A stretch of 64,000 bases of DNA from Thalassobius sp034670005 (GTDB lineage: Bacteria > Pseudomonadota > Alphaproteobacteria > Rhodobacterales > Rhodobacteraceae): assembly GCF_034670005.1 (NCBI RefSeq), contig NZ_JAXMOH010000010.1, positions 62,001-126,000 on the forward strand. Reading direction: 5' to 3'. A program made the translations under genes and the position numbers. The notes under the pieces are model-generated. The model had not been told where the DNA came from. It saw nothing but the letters and a program-made list of their open reading frames with translations, and did not search any database. Position 1 is the first letter of the stretch. Each line of letters starts with the position of its first letter. This document shows positions 54,096 to 62,210 of this stretch, piece after piece.

Positions 54096-55751
54096 ATGCT
54101 GCGCGCGCTTGAAATTCGCGATATGTTGATTATCGACCGGCTTGAATTGGATTTTCAGCCGGGTCTGAACGTGTTGACGGGCGAAACCGGGGCAGGAAAA
54201 TCGATTTTGCTGGATTCGCTGGGATTCGTGCTGGGCTGGCGCGGGCGGGCCGAACTGGTCCGTGCCGGGGCCGATCAGGGTGAAGTGGTTGCGGTTTTCG
54301 AATTACCTGCGGATCACGCAGCCCACGGCGTTCTGGAAGAGGCGGGACTGCCCGGTGGCGGGGAATTGATCCTGCGGCGTGTGAACCGCAAAGACGGCCG
54401 CAAGACCGCCTGGGTCAATGACCGGCGTTGTTCCGGTGAGGTACTGCGCGCGCTGTCGGAAACTCTGATCGAACTGCACGGGCAGCATGATGATCGCGGG
54501 CTGCTTGATCCCAAGGGACACCGGGTGCTGTTGGATGCGTTTGGCGCATATCCCGATTTACAGGCTGCCAACCGTGCGGCGTGGCGTGATCTTGCGCAGA
54601 ACCGCAAAGCCTTGGCCAAGGCTGAAACCGCCTTGACCGAAATGCGCGCCGAAGAAGAATACCTGCGCCACGCGGTGGCCGAACTGGACGCGCTTGATCC
54701 TCAGCCGGGCGAAGATGCCGAGTTGGACAGCCGTCGCCGCCAGATGCAGGGGGCAGAACGGATCCGCGAAGACGTCGCGCGCGCATTGCAGGCGTTGTCG
54801 GGCGACGGTGCCGAAGGCGCGATCGGCGATGCGATGCGCTGGCTCGACGGGGCGGCGGACAAGGCCGAAGGCACGCTGGACGGCGCGATCGAAGCCTTGG
54901 GTCGTGCCTTTAACGAACTTGGCGAGGCAGTGCAGGGGGTCGAATCCGCTCTGGAGAGCCTGAGTTTCAACCCGCATGAGTTGGAAGAAACCGAAGAACG
55001 GCTGTTCGCGATCCGTGGCTTGGCCCGTAAACATGGTGTGATCCCGGATGAATTGAGTGTCTTTGCCGAAGAATTGCGCGGACGTTTGGCGGCGCTGGAC
55101 CGGGGCGATGCCGATATGGCTGTGCTGAAACAAGAATTGGCCGAGGCGGAAGCGACTTACGCTCAAGCTGCGTCGCGTCTGAGCGCCGCACGGAACGAGG
55201 CGGCGGTGCGCTTGGACAATGCGGTGGCGACGGAACTCGCACCGTTGAAAATGGAACGGGCGGTGTTCCGGACCGAGATCACACAGGCCGAACCGGGGCC
55301 GGAGGGCCGCGATGCGGTCGCGTTCACCGTCGCCACCAATCCCGGTGCGCCATCCGGGCCGCTGGCCAAGATCGCATCGGGCGGCGAACTCAGCCGGTTC
55401 CTGTTGGCGCTGAAGGTCAGCCTGCATCAAGCCCAGTCTGGCGTAACGATGATCTTTGACGAAATCGACCGCGGGGTCGGTGGCGCCACTGCCGATGCGG
55501 TGGGGCGGCGTCTGGCCAGTCTGGCGCAGGGTGCACAGGTTTTGGTGGTTACCCATTCGCCGCAGGTCGCGGCCCTGGGCGCGCATCACTGGCGGGTGGA
55601 AAAGCGGGTCGCGGATGACGTGACGACCTCGACCGTGGTGCCGCTGGACGCAGATGAGCGGGTCGACGAGATCGCCCGCATGGTTGCTGGTGATACGATC
55701 ACCGAGGAAGCGCGCGGCGCGGCAAGGGCGCTTTTGGCGGCGACGTCCTAA
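54096..55751 (+). CDS. recN: DNA repair protein RecN
   Basis: This is a 551-residue SMC-like ATPase for double-strand break repair. The Walker A motif is VLTGETGAGKSILLDSLGF. A coiled-coil middle (about 150-340) is interrupted by a hinge-like turn. The ABC signature is KIASGGELSRFLLALK, and Walker B is VTMIFDEIDRGVGGATADA. The D-loop and H-loop (VLVVTHSPQVAAL) complete the site. It sits downstream of bamD, as in many alphaproteobacteria, and is the last gene of the plus-strand block. I see no SOS box before it. Confidence 0.96.
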   Translation: MLRALEIRDMLIIDRLELDFQPGLNVLTGETGAGKSILLDSLGFVLGWRGRAELVRAGADQGEVVAVFELPADHAAHGVLEEAGLPGGGELILRRVNRKDGRKTAWVNDRRCSGEVLRALSETLIELHGQHDDRGLLDPKGHRVLLDAFGAYPDLQAANRAAWRDLAQNRKALAKAETALTEMRAEEEYLRHAVAELDALDPQPGEDAELDSRRRQMQGAERIREDVARALQALSGDGAEGAIGDAMRWLDGAADKAEGTLDGAIEALGRAFNELGEAVQGVESALESLSFNPHELEETEERLFAIRGLARKHGVIPDELSVFAEELRGRLAALDRGDADMAVLKQELAEAEATYAQAASRLSAARNEAAVRLDNAVATELAPLKMERAVFRTEITQAEPGPEGRDAVAFTVATNPGAPSGPLAKIASGGELSRFLLALKVSLHQAQSGVTMIFDEIDRGVGGATADAVGRRLASLAQGAQVLVVTHSPQVAALGAHHWRVEKRVADDVTTSTVVPLDADERVDEIARMVAGDTITEEARGAARALLAATS

Positions 55752-55858
55752 TTCCCGACGCTCTACGGTTCAAACTCAAATTTTGTTTGCAACAAGTCCG
55801 GCCCGGAACAAGCTCGCGCCGGGCCAGCGGTATATCAAAAGGTCCGGCGTGACCTGTC

Positions 55859-57244
55859 TTAATTCCCGCGCAGCATCTTGCCCGGGTTCATGATGTTCTG
55901 CGGATCGAGTGACTTTTTCAGATCGCCCATCACATCCCATGCCGCGCCGTGCTCGGCTTCCATATACTTTTTCTTACCGATCCCGATGCCATGTTCGCCG
56001 GTCGCGGTGCCGCCCATGGCCAGTGACCGTTCCACCATCCGGTGCGACAGGTCCTCGACCGCCTTTACCTGTTCGGGGTTTTCGTCGTCGAACAGCAGGA
56101 TCGCGTGGAAATTGCCGTCGCCGACATGGCCCAGGATCGGACCTGAAATCGGCGATGCTTCAATATCGGCGCGGGTTTCGTTAACCGCGTCGGCGAGCCG
56201 GGAAATCGGCACGCAGATATCGGTGACCAGCGCCTTCGCTCCGGGTTTCGAGGCCAGAACCGCCCAATGGGCGTGATGCCGCATTTTCCACAATGCGGTG
56301 CGCTCCTCCGGCTTGGTTGCCCATTCGAAACCCCTGCCGCCGTGATCGGCGACGATTTCGCCGAAGATTTCGGCCTGTTCCTTCACGCCTGCCTCGGAGC
56401 CGTGGAATTCCACCATCAGATGCGGGCACAGCGGCATGTCGGACCCCGAATAGCCGTTGAAGGCCGCCGCTGTCGCCTCGTCCACGAATTCGATCCGGGC
56501 CATCGGGATGCCCATCTGGATCGTGGTGATTACCGCCTGCACCGCGTCGTCGAGCGTATCGAACGCGCAGACCGCCGCCGTCACCGCCTCGGGTTGGCCC
56601 TGCAGCCGCAGGGTCAGTTCGGTGATCAGCCCCAAAGTGCCCTCGGCACCGACGAAAAGACCGGTCAGGTCGTAGCCTGCGCTCGATTTGCGCGCCCTGG
56701 TGCCGGTGCGGATGATCCGCCCGTCGGCCAGCACCACCTCGAGCCCCAGCACGTTGTCGCGCATGGTGCCGTAGCGTACCGCCGTGGTGCCGCTGGCGCG
56801 GGTCGAGGCCATGCCGCCGATCGAGGCGTTGGCGCCGGGATCGACCGGGAAAAACAGCCCCGTCGCGCGCAGCTCGGTGTTCAGCGCCTCGCGGGTGATA
56901 CCGGGTTGGACAGAGACATCCATATCCTCGGCGCCGACCCTTAGAACCTTGTTCATTTCGCGGAAATCGACCGAGATACCGCCTTGGAACGCCTGCGCCT
57001 GCCCCTCCAGAGAGGTGCCCGCGCCCCAGCCAACGACGGGGCAGCCGTGGCGGGCGCAGATCTTCACGATCTCCGAAACCTCTTCAGTGGTTTCCGGATA
57101 GGCTACCGCATCGGGCGGGGTCAGCGGAAAATGCGTTTCTGACGCGCCATGCTGGTCAAGATCGGACCTGGAGCGGCTCAACCGTTGGCCCAGCAACGCA
57201 GATAGATCTTCTAGGGCAGGTTGGATCGTCATTTTCGGCCTCAC
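55859..57244 (-). CDS. FAD-linked oxidase, D-lactate / glycolate dehydrogenase type
   Basis: This is a 461-residue enzyme of the VAO flavoprotein family. The N-terminal FAD-binding domain has CPVVGWGAGTSLEGQAQ and GANASIGGMASTRASGTTAVRYG. The C-terminal FAD-oxidase cap has LGHVGDGNFHAILLFDDE and GTATGEHGIGIGKKKYME, both signatures of D-2-hydroxyacid dehydrogenases such as Dld and GlcD. It is closest in style to the cytochrome-linked D-lactate group, but substrate cannot be set by eye. Its start overlaps the upstream hypothetical gene (ATGA). The stop is convergent with recN. Confidence 0.88.
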   Translation of the reverse strand: MRPKMTIQPALEDLSALLGQRLSRSRSDLDQHGASETHFPLTPPDAVAYPETTEEVSEIVKICARHGCPVVGWGAGTSLEGQAQAFQGGISVDFREMNKVLRVGAEDMDVSVQPGITREALNTELRATGLFFPVDPGANASIGGMASTRASGTTAVRYGTMRDNVLGLEVVLADGRIIRTGTRARKSSAGYDLTGLFVGAEGTLGLITELTLRLQGQPEAVTAAVCAFDTLDDAVQAVITTIQMGIPMARIEFVDEATAAAFNGYSGSDMPLCPHLMVEFHGSEAGVKEQAEIFGEIVADHGGRGFEWATKPEERTALWKMRHHAHWAVLASKPGAKALVTDICVPISRLADAVNETRADIEASPISGPILGHVGDGNFHAILLFDDENPEQVKAVEDLSHRMVERSLAMGGTATGEHGIGIGKKKYMEAEHGAAWDVMGDLKKSLDPQNIMNPGKMLRGN

Positions 57245-57795
57245 TGGCTGCAGGGATAGGCATAGTGTAGCTTGTCACGCCCGGGCGGTACCAGCTCCAG
57301 ATGGTTGATCGCCGCGCCGAAGCTGATCATATGCACCTTCAGCAGCGCACTGTCTTGCGGCAGGATCTCAAGCCAGTCGCCATTCAACCGGAATTCCGCC
57401 AACAGGCTGATGCCGTCGCGGGCCATGCCGATCCGGCCATGTTCGAAGGTAATTGCGTCGGTGCATTTCATCAAAGTTCCCAAACCGGCGCGTGTTTCCT
57501 TGTCTCGCAGCGTCCAGCGCCCGATCAGGAAAGACGGGGTCGTCGGGTTGAAATTCTCGAAATTCTTCAGCTTGCTGAATTCGCGGACGAAAGGCGAAAA
57601 TCCTTCGATCTGTCGAATTTGGTCAAGGTAACCGTCGGGATCCGAGGTCCGGAGCGTATCCAGATACTCTTCCGCTCGCCGGTTCTGAAATTCGAGAAAA
57701 AGCAGATAGAGGATCGAAAATGCAAAGCCGCATGCCAGAAAGATCAGTGTGCTTCTACGCATCTCGATCCGGCTTTTTTCCAACAAACCCGGCAT
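57241..57795 (-). CDS. Membrane-anchored hypothetical protein
   Basis: I do not recognise a family. The 184-residue product has one N-terminal membrane helix (STLIFLACGFAFSILYLLF) followed by a soluble part. The latter has a helical segment (DGYLDQIRQIEGF) and a beta-rich C-terminal half with a small-ligand-like look (LIGRWTLRDKETRAG, WLEILPQDSALLKVHM) and two cysteines. The start at 57795 is backed by GGGAGAG eight bases upstream. It is cotranscribed with, and translationally coupled to, the FAD-linked oxidase, which suggests a link to that enzyme. Confidence 0.75.
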   Translation of the reverse strand: MPGLLEKSRIEMRRSTLIFLACGFAFSILYLLFLEFQNRRAEEYLDTLRTSDPDGYLDQIRQIEGFSPFVREFSKLKNFENFNPTTPSFLIGRWTLRDKETRAGLGTLMKCTDAITFEHGRIGMARDGISLLAEFRLNGDWLEILPQDSALLKVHMISFGAAINHLELVPPGRDKLHYAYPCSQ

Positions 57796-57981
57796 TAGAT
57801 CATCTCTCCCCTGTTATTCTGTCGTGGATTGGACATGTTGCCCCGTTGCATCCTACCTACCAACGTCGTAATCGGAGGGTGTCCTGAAGGCGCAGACTGT
57901 CCCGCTTCGTGGCGGTCAACTCCACTGCGTATGGCGTTCCGACCCACCCACAAGAACAATGGTAAGCAATTGACTGATCCG

Positions 57982-59736
57982 ATGCCACAAACCGAGACGA
58001 CTGACAACCGTCAAGTCTCGCTCATTACACTCTCTCTGCTCTCGGTCGTAATTGGCGTGGTAACCGGTTTCGGGGCCATCCTGCTGCGGTACCTGATAGC
58101 GTTCCTGCACAACCTGTTCTTCTTCGGAACGTTCTCGATTGATTATGACGCGAACGTGCCAACCGAAGCATCGCCCTTTGGCCCTTTCATCATCTTGTCA
58201 CCTGTTATCGGCGGGGTGATCGTGTTGTTCCTGGTGCGGCGCTTTGCGCCCGAAGCCAAAGGCCACGGTGTGCCCGAAGTGATGGATGCGATTTATTACA
58301 AGAACGGCAAGATCCGCCCTGCGGTCGTGATTGTGAAATCTCTGGCCTCGGCGTTGTCGATCGGGTCGGGGGCCTCGGTCGGGCGCGAAGGGCCGATCAT
58401 CCAGATCGGTAGCGGCATTGGGTCAGTGTTAGGTCAATTTTACAACCTGCGCCGTTGGCAGGTCATCACACTGGTGGCTGCCGGTGCCGGGGCAGGCATC
58501 GCCGCCACCTTCAATACACCGCTGGGCGCAGTGCTGTTCGCGGTCGAGCTGATGTTGCCTGAATTCAGTGCCCGGACGTTGATGCCTGTGGTTCTGGCGA
58601 CCGGCACCGCCACCTATATGGGGCGGCTGGCCTTTGGCATGGCCCCCGCATTCCTTGTCGCGTCGCATGAACGCCCCGATATCTTCGTGCCGCTGTCGGT
58701 GGACATGCTGCCGCTTTACGTGCTGACCGGGATGATGATGGGGGTCGCTGCGGCGCTGTTCGTCAAAGTGCTGTACGGCACCGAAGATTTCTTCGACGGA
58801 CTCAAACTGAACCCTTATGTCAAAACCATCATCGGGATGAGCGGCCTGGGTGTTCTGATGTATGTGCTGATGCTGACCACGGGGATGTATCACACCGCCG
58901 GCGTCGGCTATGCCACCATCGAACGCGTACTGACCAGTCAGATCACGTCGCCGCTGTTCCTGCTTTTGCTCTTCGCGCTGAAACTGCTGTCGACCTCGGT
59001 CAGTCTTGGGGCAGGGGCTTCGGGCGGGGTATTTTCGCCTTCGCTGTTCCTCGGCGCTACGTTGGGCGGTGCCTTCGGGGCGATGCTGGACATGATGTTC
59101 CCGTCGCTTGGGTTCAGCATGGTGACCTTCGCTCTGATCGGCATGGCGTCGATCGTGGGGGCCAGCACCGGGGCGACGCTGACCTCGATCATGATGATCT
59201 TCGAGATGACCGGTGATTACACGATCACTGTGGCTGCTATTATCGCCGTCGTCGTGGGGGTGGGGGTGCGCCGCGGGCTCATGGTCGACAACATATACAC
59301 GATGAAACTGACCCGGCGCGGCCACCGCATCCCAAGCGACATCCGGTCCTACCTGTTTCCGATACGGTTAGCGAGCGAGGTAATGGAGCCGGTGATCGGC
59401 ACCATTGAACAAAGCGAATTGACGCCCTACCCGGAAATCGTGCATGTGCCGGTCGGTAAACGCAGCTTTGCCGTGGTTACAGAGGGACGCCATATCGTCG
59501 GTGTCGTTCCGGTTGACCCGGATAACCCCAACCGTACTCACGGCGCGGTGATCAGCCCCGTTGGCATGGTGCGCGAGCAGAGCTTCCTGCAAAATGCGAT
59601 GAACCGGATGGCTGACCGCGGGCATAATGCGCTGCTGGTCATTAAAGAGGACGAGCGTCCCCGCGCCGAAAACGTGATCGGGGTGATTACCCGCGTCGCC
59701 ATTGGTGCCGCTGTGGTACAGGATTACCGCAGCTGA
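57982..59736 (+). CDS. CLC-family chloride channel/transporter with C-terminal CBS region
   Basis: This 584-residue protein (start uncertain) has the CLC fold of about 17 helices. The gating-glutamate motif is GSGASVGREGPIIQIGSG. The first ion-site motif reads KGHGVPEVMDAI, where CLC-ec1 has GSGIPEIEGAL, so its Ser107 position is His. The proton-glutamate helix reads FAVELMLPEF instead of IIEEMRPQF, so the E203 position is Leu. A C-terminal CBS-like region follows (VPVGKRSFAVVTEGRHIVG). The lost proton glutamate suggests a channel rather than a Cl-/H+ antiporter. Alternative starts at 57931 or 57829 exist; none has a strong ribosome site. Confidence 0.85.
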   Translation: MPQTETTDNRQVSLITLSLLSVVIGVVTGFGAILLRYLIAFLHNLFFFGTFSIDYDANVPTEASPFGPFIILSPVIGGVIVLFLVRRFAPEAKGHGVPEVMDAIYYKNGKIRPAVVIVKSLASALSIGSGASVGREGPIIQIGSGIGSVLGQFYNLRRWQVITLVAAGAGAGIAATFNTPLGAVLFAVELMLPEFSARTLMPVVLATGTATYMGRLAFGMAPAFLVASHERPDIFVPLSVDMLPLYVLTGMMMGVAAALFVKVLYGTEDFFDGLKLNPYVKTIIGMSGLGVLMYVLMLTTGMYHTAGVGYATIERVLTSQITSPLFLLLLFALKLLSTSVSLGAGASGGVFSPSLFLGATLGGAFGAMLDMMFPSLGFSMVTFALIGMASIVGASTGATLTSIMMIFEMTGDYTITVAAIIAVVVGVGVRRGLMVDNIYTMKLTRRGHRIPSDIRSYLFPIRLASEVMEPVIGTIEQSELTPYPEIVHVPVGKRSFAVVTEGRHIVGVVPVDPDNPNRTHGAVISPVGMVREQSFLQNAMNRMADRGHNALLVIKEDERPRAENVIGVITRVAIGAAVVQDYRS

Positions 59737-59767
59737 TCAGGCGCGTCCCGGCGCAGCATGAAATGTA

Positions 59768-59794
59768 AAAAGGCGGCCTTAAAGGCCGCCTTTT
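59768..59794. terminator. Bidirectional terminator between the CLC and DUF427 genes
   Basis: AAAAGGCGGCC (59768-59778) pairs perfectly with GGCCGCCTTTT (59784-59794) around TTAAA. The genes converge here and the T-runs serve both strands. Confidence 0.92.
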
Positions 59795-59816
59795 GTTCGC
59801 TCTTACGCGACGCTAT

Positions 59817-60158
59817 TCAGACCCGTTCAACCGCCAACGTGTCAGAGCCGTGAAAGGCGAGGTACTCCTTGATCCGCGCGACCTCCTCCCTGGGGGCCTC
59901 ATAGGACCAGGCGGCGTTCTCCAATGTCGTGCTTTTGGTCACGATGGAATAATAGCTCGCATCGCCCTTCTTTGGACAATGGGTGCTGTGATCGCTTTTG
60001 TCGAGAAACGCCATGGCCACATCGCTGCGCGGGAAATAGATCACCGGGGCCAGACCGCCTTCGCTCAGCTCCAGCGCATTCTTGCTTTCCCCCAGAACGG
60101 CCCCGCCAGCGCGGACAACCCAAGTGCCTTCCGCCTTGCGGATCGTAATATCGGTCAT
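59817..60158 (-). CDS. DUF427 domain protein
   Basis: This is a 113-residue DUF427 protein. It begins MTDITIRKAEGTWVVRAGG and has the typical VIYFPRSDVAMAFLDKSDHSTHCPKKG, where the STHCPKKGDASYY segment is the family signature. The domain is a compact beta fold of unknown function. The ATG at 60158 is preceded by GGGAGAA; a longer frame adds nine residues without support. It is downstream of the aminopeptidase on the same strand, though spaced by 60 bp. Confidence 0.9.
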   Translation of the reverse strand: MTDITIRKAEGTWVVRAGGAVLGESKNALELSEGGLAPVIYFPRSDVAMAFLDKSDHSTHCPKKGDASYYSIVTKSTTLENAAWSYEAPREEVARIKEYLAFHGSDTLAVERV

Positions 60159-60218
60159 GCTTTTCTCCCTATTTCCTGTTCGCAACTCGCTGTGCCAACC
60201 ATTTATGACAAACAGGTG

Positions 60219-62021
60219 TCACAGCGGTGCGGTGGCTTGGTGCAACCATAGCCGCGCAGCGTCGCTAAGCCGAGGGCTGATTTTGTCGCGGCACGCAGCG
60301 TGATACCTGTCGATCCAGTCCCGTTCAGCCGTGCTTAGCATCTCGGGCAGGATCAGGCGGCGGTCGATCGGTACCCAGGTCAATGTATCGAATGCGAGCA
60401 TGGGCCGGTCATCGGCCCCGTCCAGATCGGCGGCAGACCGTACCACGATCAGGTTTTCGATACGGATGCCAAATCCGTCCTCGCGGTAATAACCCGGTTC
60501 ATTCGACAGGATCATTCCGGGTTTCAAAGCCACATGCGAAGCCCGGCTGATCCGCTGCGGTCCCTCGTGAACACACAGGTAAACCCCGACGCCATGGCCG
60601 GTGCCGTGGTTGAAATCCTGTCCCGCCAGCCAAAGCGGCATACGGGCAACCGCATCGATATCGCGCCCCGCCAGGCCGTTGGGAAAACGCAGACGGGATA
60701 TTCCGATCATGCCCTGCAACACGCGGGTGAAGCAGCTCTTTTCCTCGTCGCCGACATCTCCGACCGGCAGGGTGCGGGTGATATCGGTGGTCCCGTTGAG
60801 ATACTGTCCGCCGCTATCGACCACGATCAGTTGGCCCTCTTGCAGCACCGCATTGGTGTCCTGTGTCACCCGGTAATGGATCACCGCCCCGTTCGGACCG
60901 GTGCCAGCGATCGTGTCAAAACTGATATCGCGCAGCGCATTGGTGGCGCGGCGACAGCCTTCCAGCTTGGTCACCACGTCGATTTCGCTGATGCGACCCG
61001 GGGGCTGGGCATCGAACCAGCACAGGAATTCGCACATTGCGGCGGCGTCGGTCAGATGTGCGGCTTTGGTATTGGCGATCTCTGTGGGGTTTTTGCAGGC
61101 TTTGGGCAGGATGCAGGGATCCGCACCCCAGACCAGCGGCACATTGGCCGCCTCCAGTTCCCGCGCAACCTGCAGCGGGGCAGAGGTCTTATCGACCCGC
61201 ACCGGCCCGGTCAGTGATCGAAGCGCCGCCGCAAAGGCCGCCGGCGGGCGTTGCGTAACCTCGCTGCCCAGATGCGCCCGCACTGCGTCGTCGAGCTTGT
61301 CGGCATCAATGAACAGGGTCAGATGGCCAGTGTCATGCAGGATGGCAAACCCATGAGCCACCGGATTTCGGGGAATATCGCTGCCGCGGATGTTCAGCAG
61401 CCAGGCGATCGAATCGGGCAGGGTGATCACGGTCGCCTTTTGCCCGTCTTGTCGCAGAATCGCTGCCAGCCGGGCGCGTTTTTCGACATGGGTTTCACCG
61501 GCCATATCGTCGGGGTAGACCGACATCTTGCCGCAGGGCGGATCGGGCTGATCAGCCCAGATTGCATCGATCCGATTGGCCACCGGTCGCAGCTCAATGG
61601 CGCTACCCTTCAGGCCCTGTTCCAGTTTCTCGATCTCATCTGCACAGTGCAGCCACGGGTCGAACCCGACCACGCCACCTTGCGGCAGACAGCCGCGCAG
61701 CCAGTCCTGTAATTCGGTTTCCGGCCAGGGTACCGGGGTGAAATGATCGGTATCGACCTGTGCCTTGACCTGGGTGCGATAGCGCCCGTCGATGAACACG
61801 CCCGCCTCCCGCAGCAACGCGGCACAGAACCCCGCCGATCCGCTGAACCCGGTCAGCCAGGCCAGCCGGTCATCATGCGGGGCGACGTATTCCCCCTGAT
61901 ACATATCGGCGCGCGGCACCAGAAAGCCGCTCAATCCATCCTGCGCCAAAACCTGGCGCAACGCGGCAAGCCGCGCCGGTCCTTGGCTTGGGTTGGCATT
62001 CTCTTCAAACGACTGGAACAT
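60219..62021 (-). CDS. Aminopeptidase P family Xaa-Pro metallopeptidase
   Basis: This 600-residue protein is like the longer (XPNPEP1-type) members of the family: two creatinase-like N-terminal domains (about 20-300) and a pita-bread catalytic domain. The metal ligands are seen in VVDSGGQYLNGTTDITRT (two Asp), FNHGTGHGVGVYLCVHEGPQ (His), and LSNEPGYYREDGFGIRIENL (two Glu). It removes N-terminal residues before proline and is cytoplasmic. The ATG at 62021 follows GGGAGACGCA; an upstream TTG is in frame but contains that ribosome site. The gap to cobT contains the second copy of the long repeat. Confidence 0.93.
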   Translation of the reverse strand: MFQSFEENANPSQGPARLAALRQVLAQDGLSGFLVPRADMYQGEYVAPHDDRLAWLTGFSGSAGFCAALLREAGVFIDGRYRTQVKAQVDTDHFTPVPWPETELQDWLRGCLPQGGVVGFDPWLHCADEIEKLEQGLKGSAIELRPVANRIDAIWADQPDPPCGKMSVYPDDMAGETHVEKRARLAAILRQDGQKATVITLPDSIAWLLNIRGSDIPRNPVAHGFAILHDTGHLTLFIDADKLDDAVRAHLGSEVTQRPPAAFAAALRSLTGPVRVDKTSAPLQVARELEAANVPLVWGADPCILPKACKNPTEIANTKAAHLTDAAAMCEFLCWFDAQPPGRISEIDVVTKLEGCRRATNALRDISFDTIAGTGPNGAVIHYRVTQDTNAVLQEGQLIVVDSGGQYLNGTTDITRTLPVGDVGDEEKSCFTRVLQGMIGISRLRFPNGLAGRDIDAVARMPLWLAGQDFNHGTGHGVGVYLCVHEGPQRISRASHVALKPGMILSNEPGYYREDGFGIRIENLIVVRSAADLDGADDRPMLAFDTLTWVPIDRRLILPEMLSTAERDWIDRYHAACRDKISPRLSDAARLWLHQATAPL

Positions 62022-62094
62022 TGCGTCTCCCAAAATTTTCTCAAGCCCAGAAAACGTGTTTCAGCCTTCGGAAACAACCCCAAGCCGTGCGTGG

Positions 62095-62206
62095 CTTTCA
62101 TCTTGGCCGAAATACTCCCGCCGGAGGCGCATCCGAAAGAAAATGACGCAGCCATTTTCCAGAGATGTAAAGCGGGCCCGGAACGGGCGCACTTCTGGAT
62201 CACATC
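62095..62206 (-). repeat. Copy 2 of the about 115-bp post-gene repeat (after cobT)
   Basis: Read on the minus strand from just after the cobT stop, the element has GTGATCCAGAAGTGCGCCC, a hairpin, GGAAAATGG, TTTTCTTTCGGA and GCCTCCGGCGGGAGTATTT. It matches 20581-20695 along nearly its whole length. The hairpin here is GCCCG-TTC-CGGGC, a different sequence from copy 1 at the same position. Confidence 0.8.
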
Positions 62207-62210
62207 CGGC

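Noticed and set aside
55752..55858. The recN 3' gap as a Rho-independent terminator
   Set aside because: A GGCCCGG/CCGGGCC stem can form, but the loop is long and no T-run follows.
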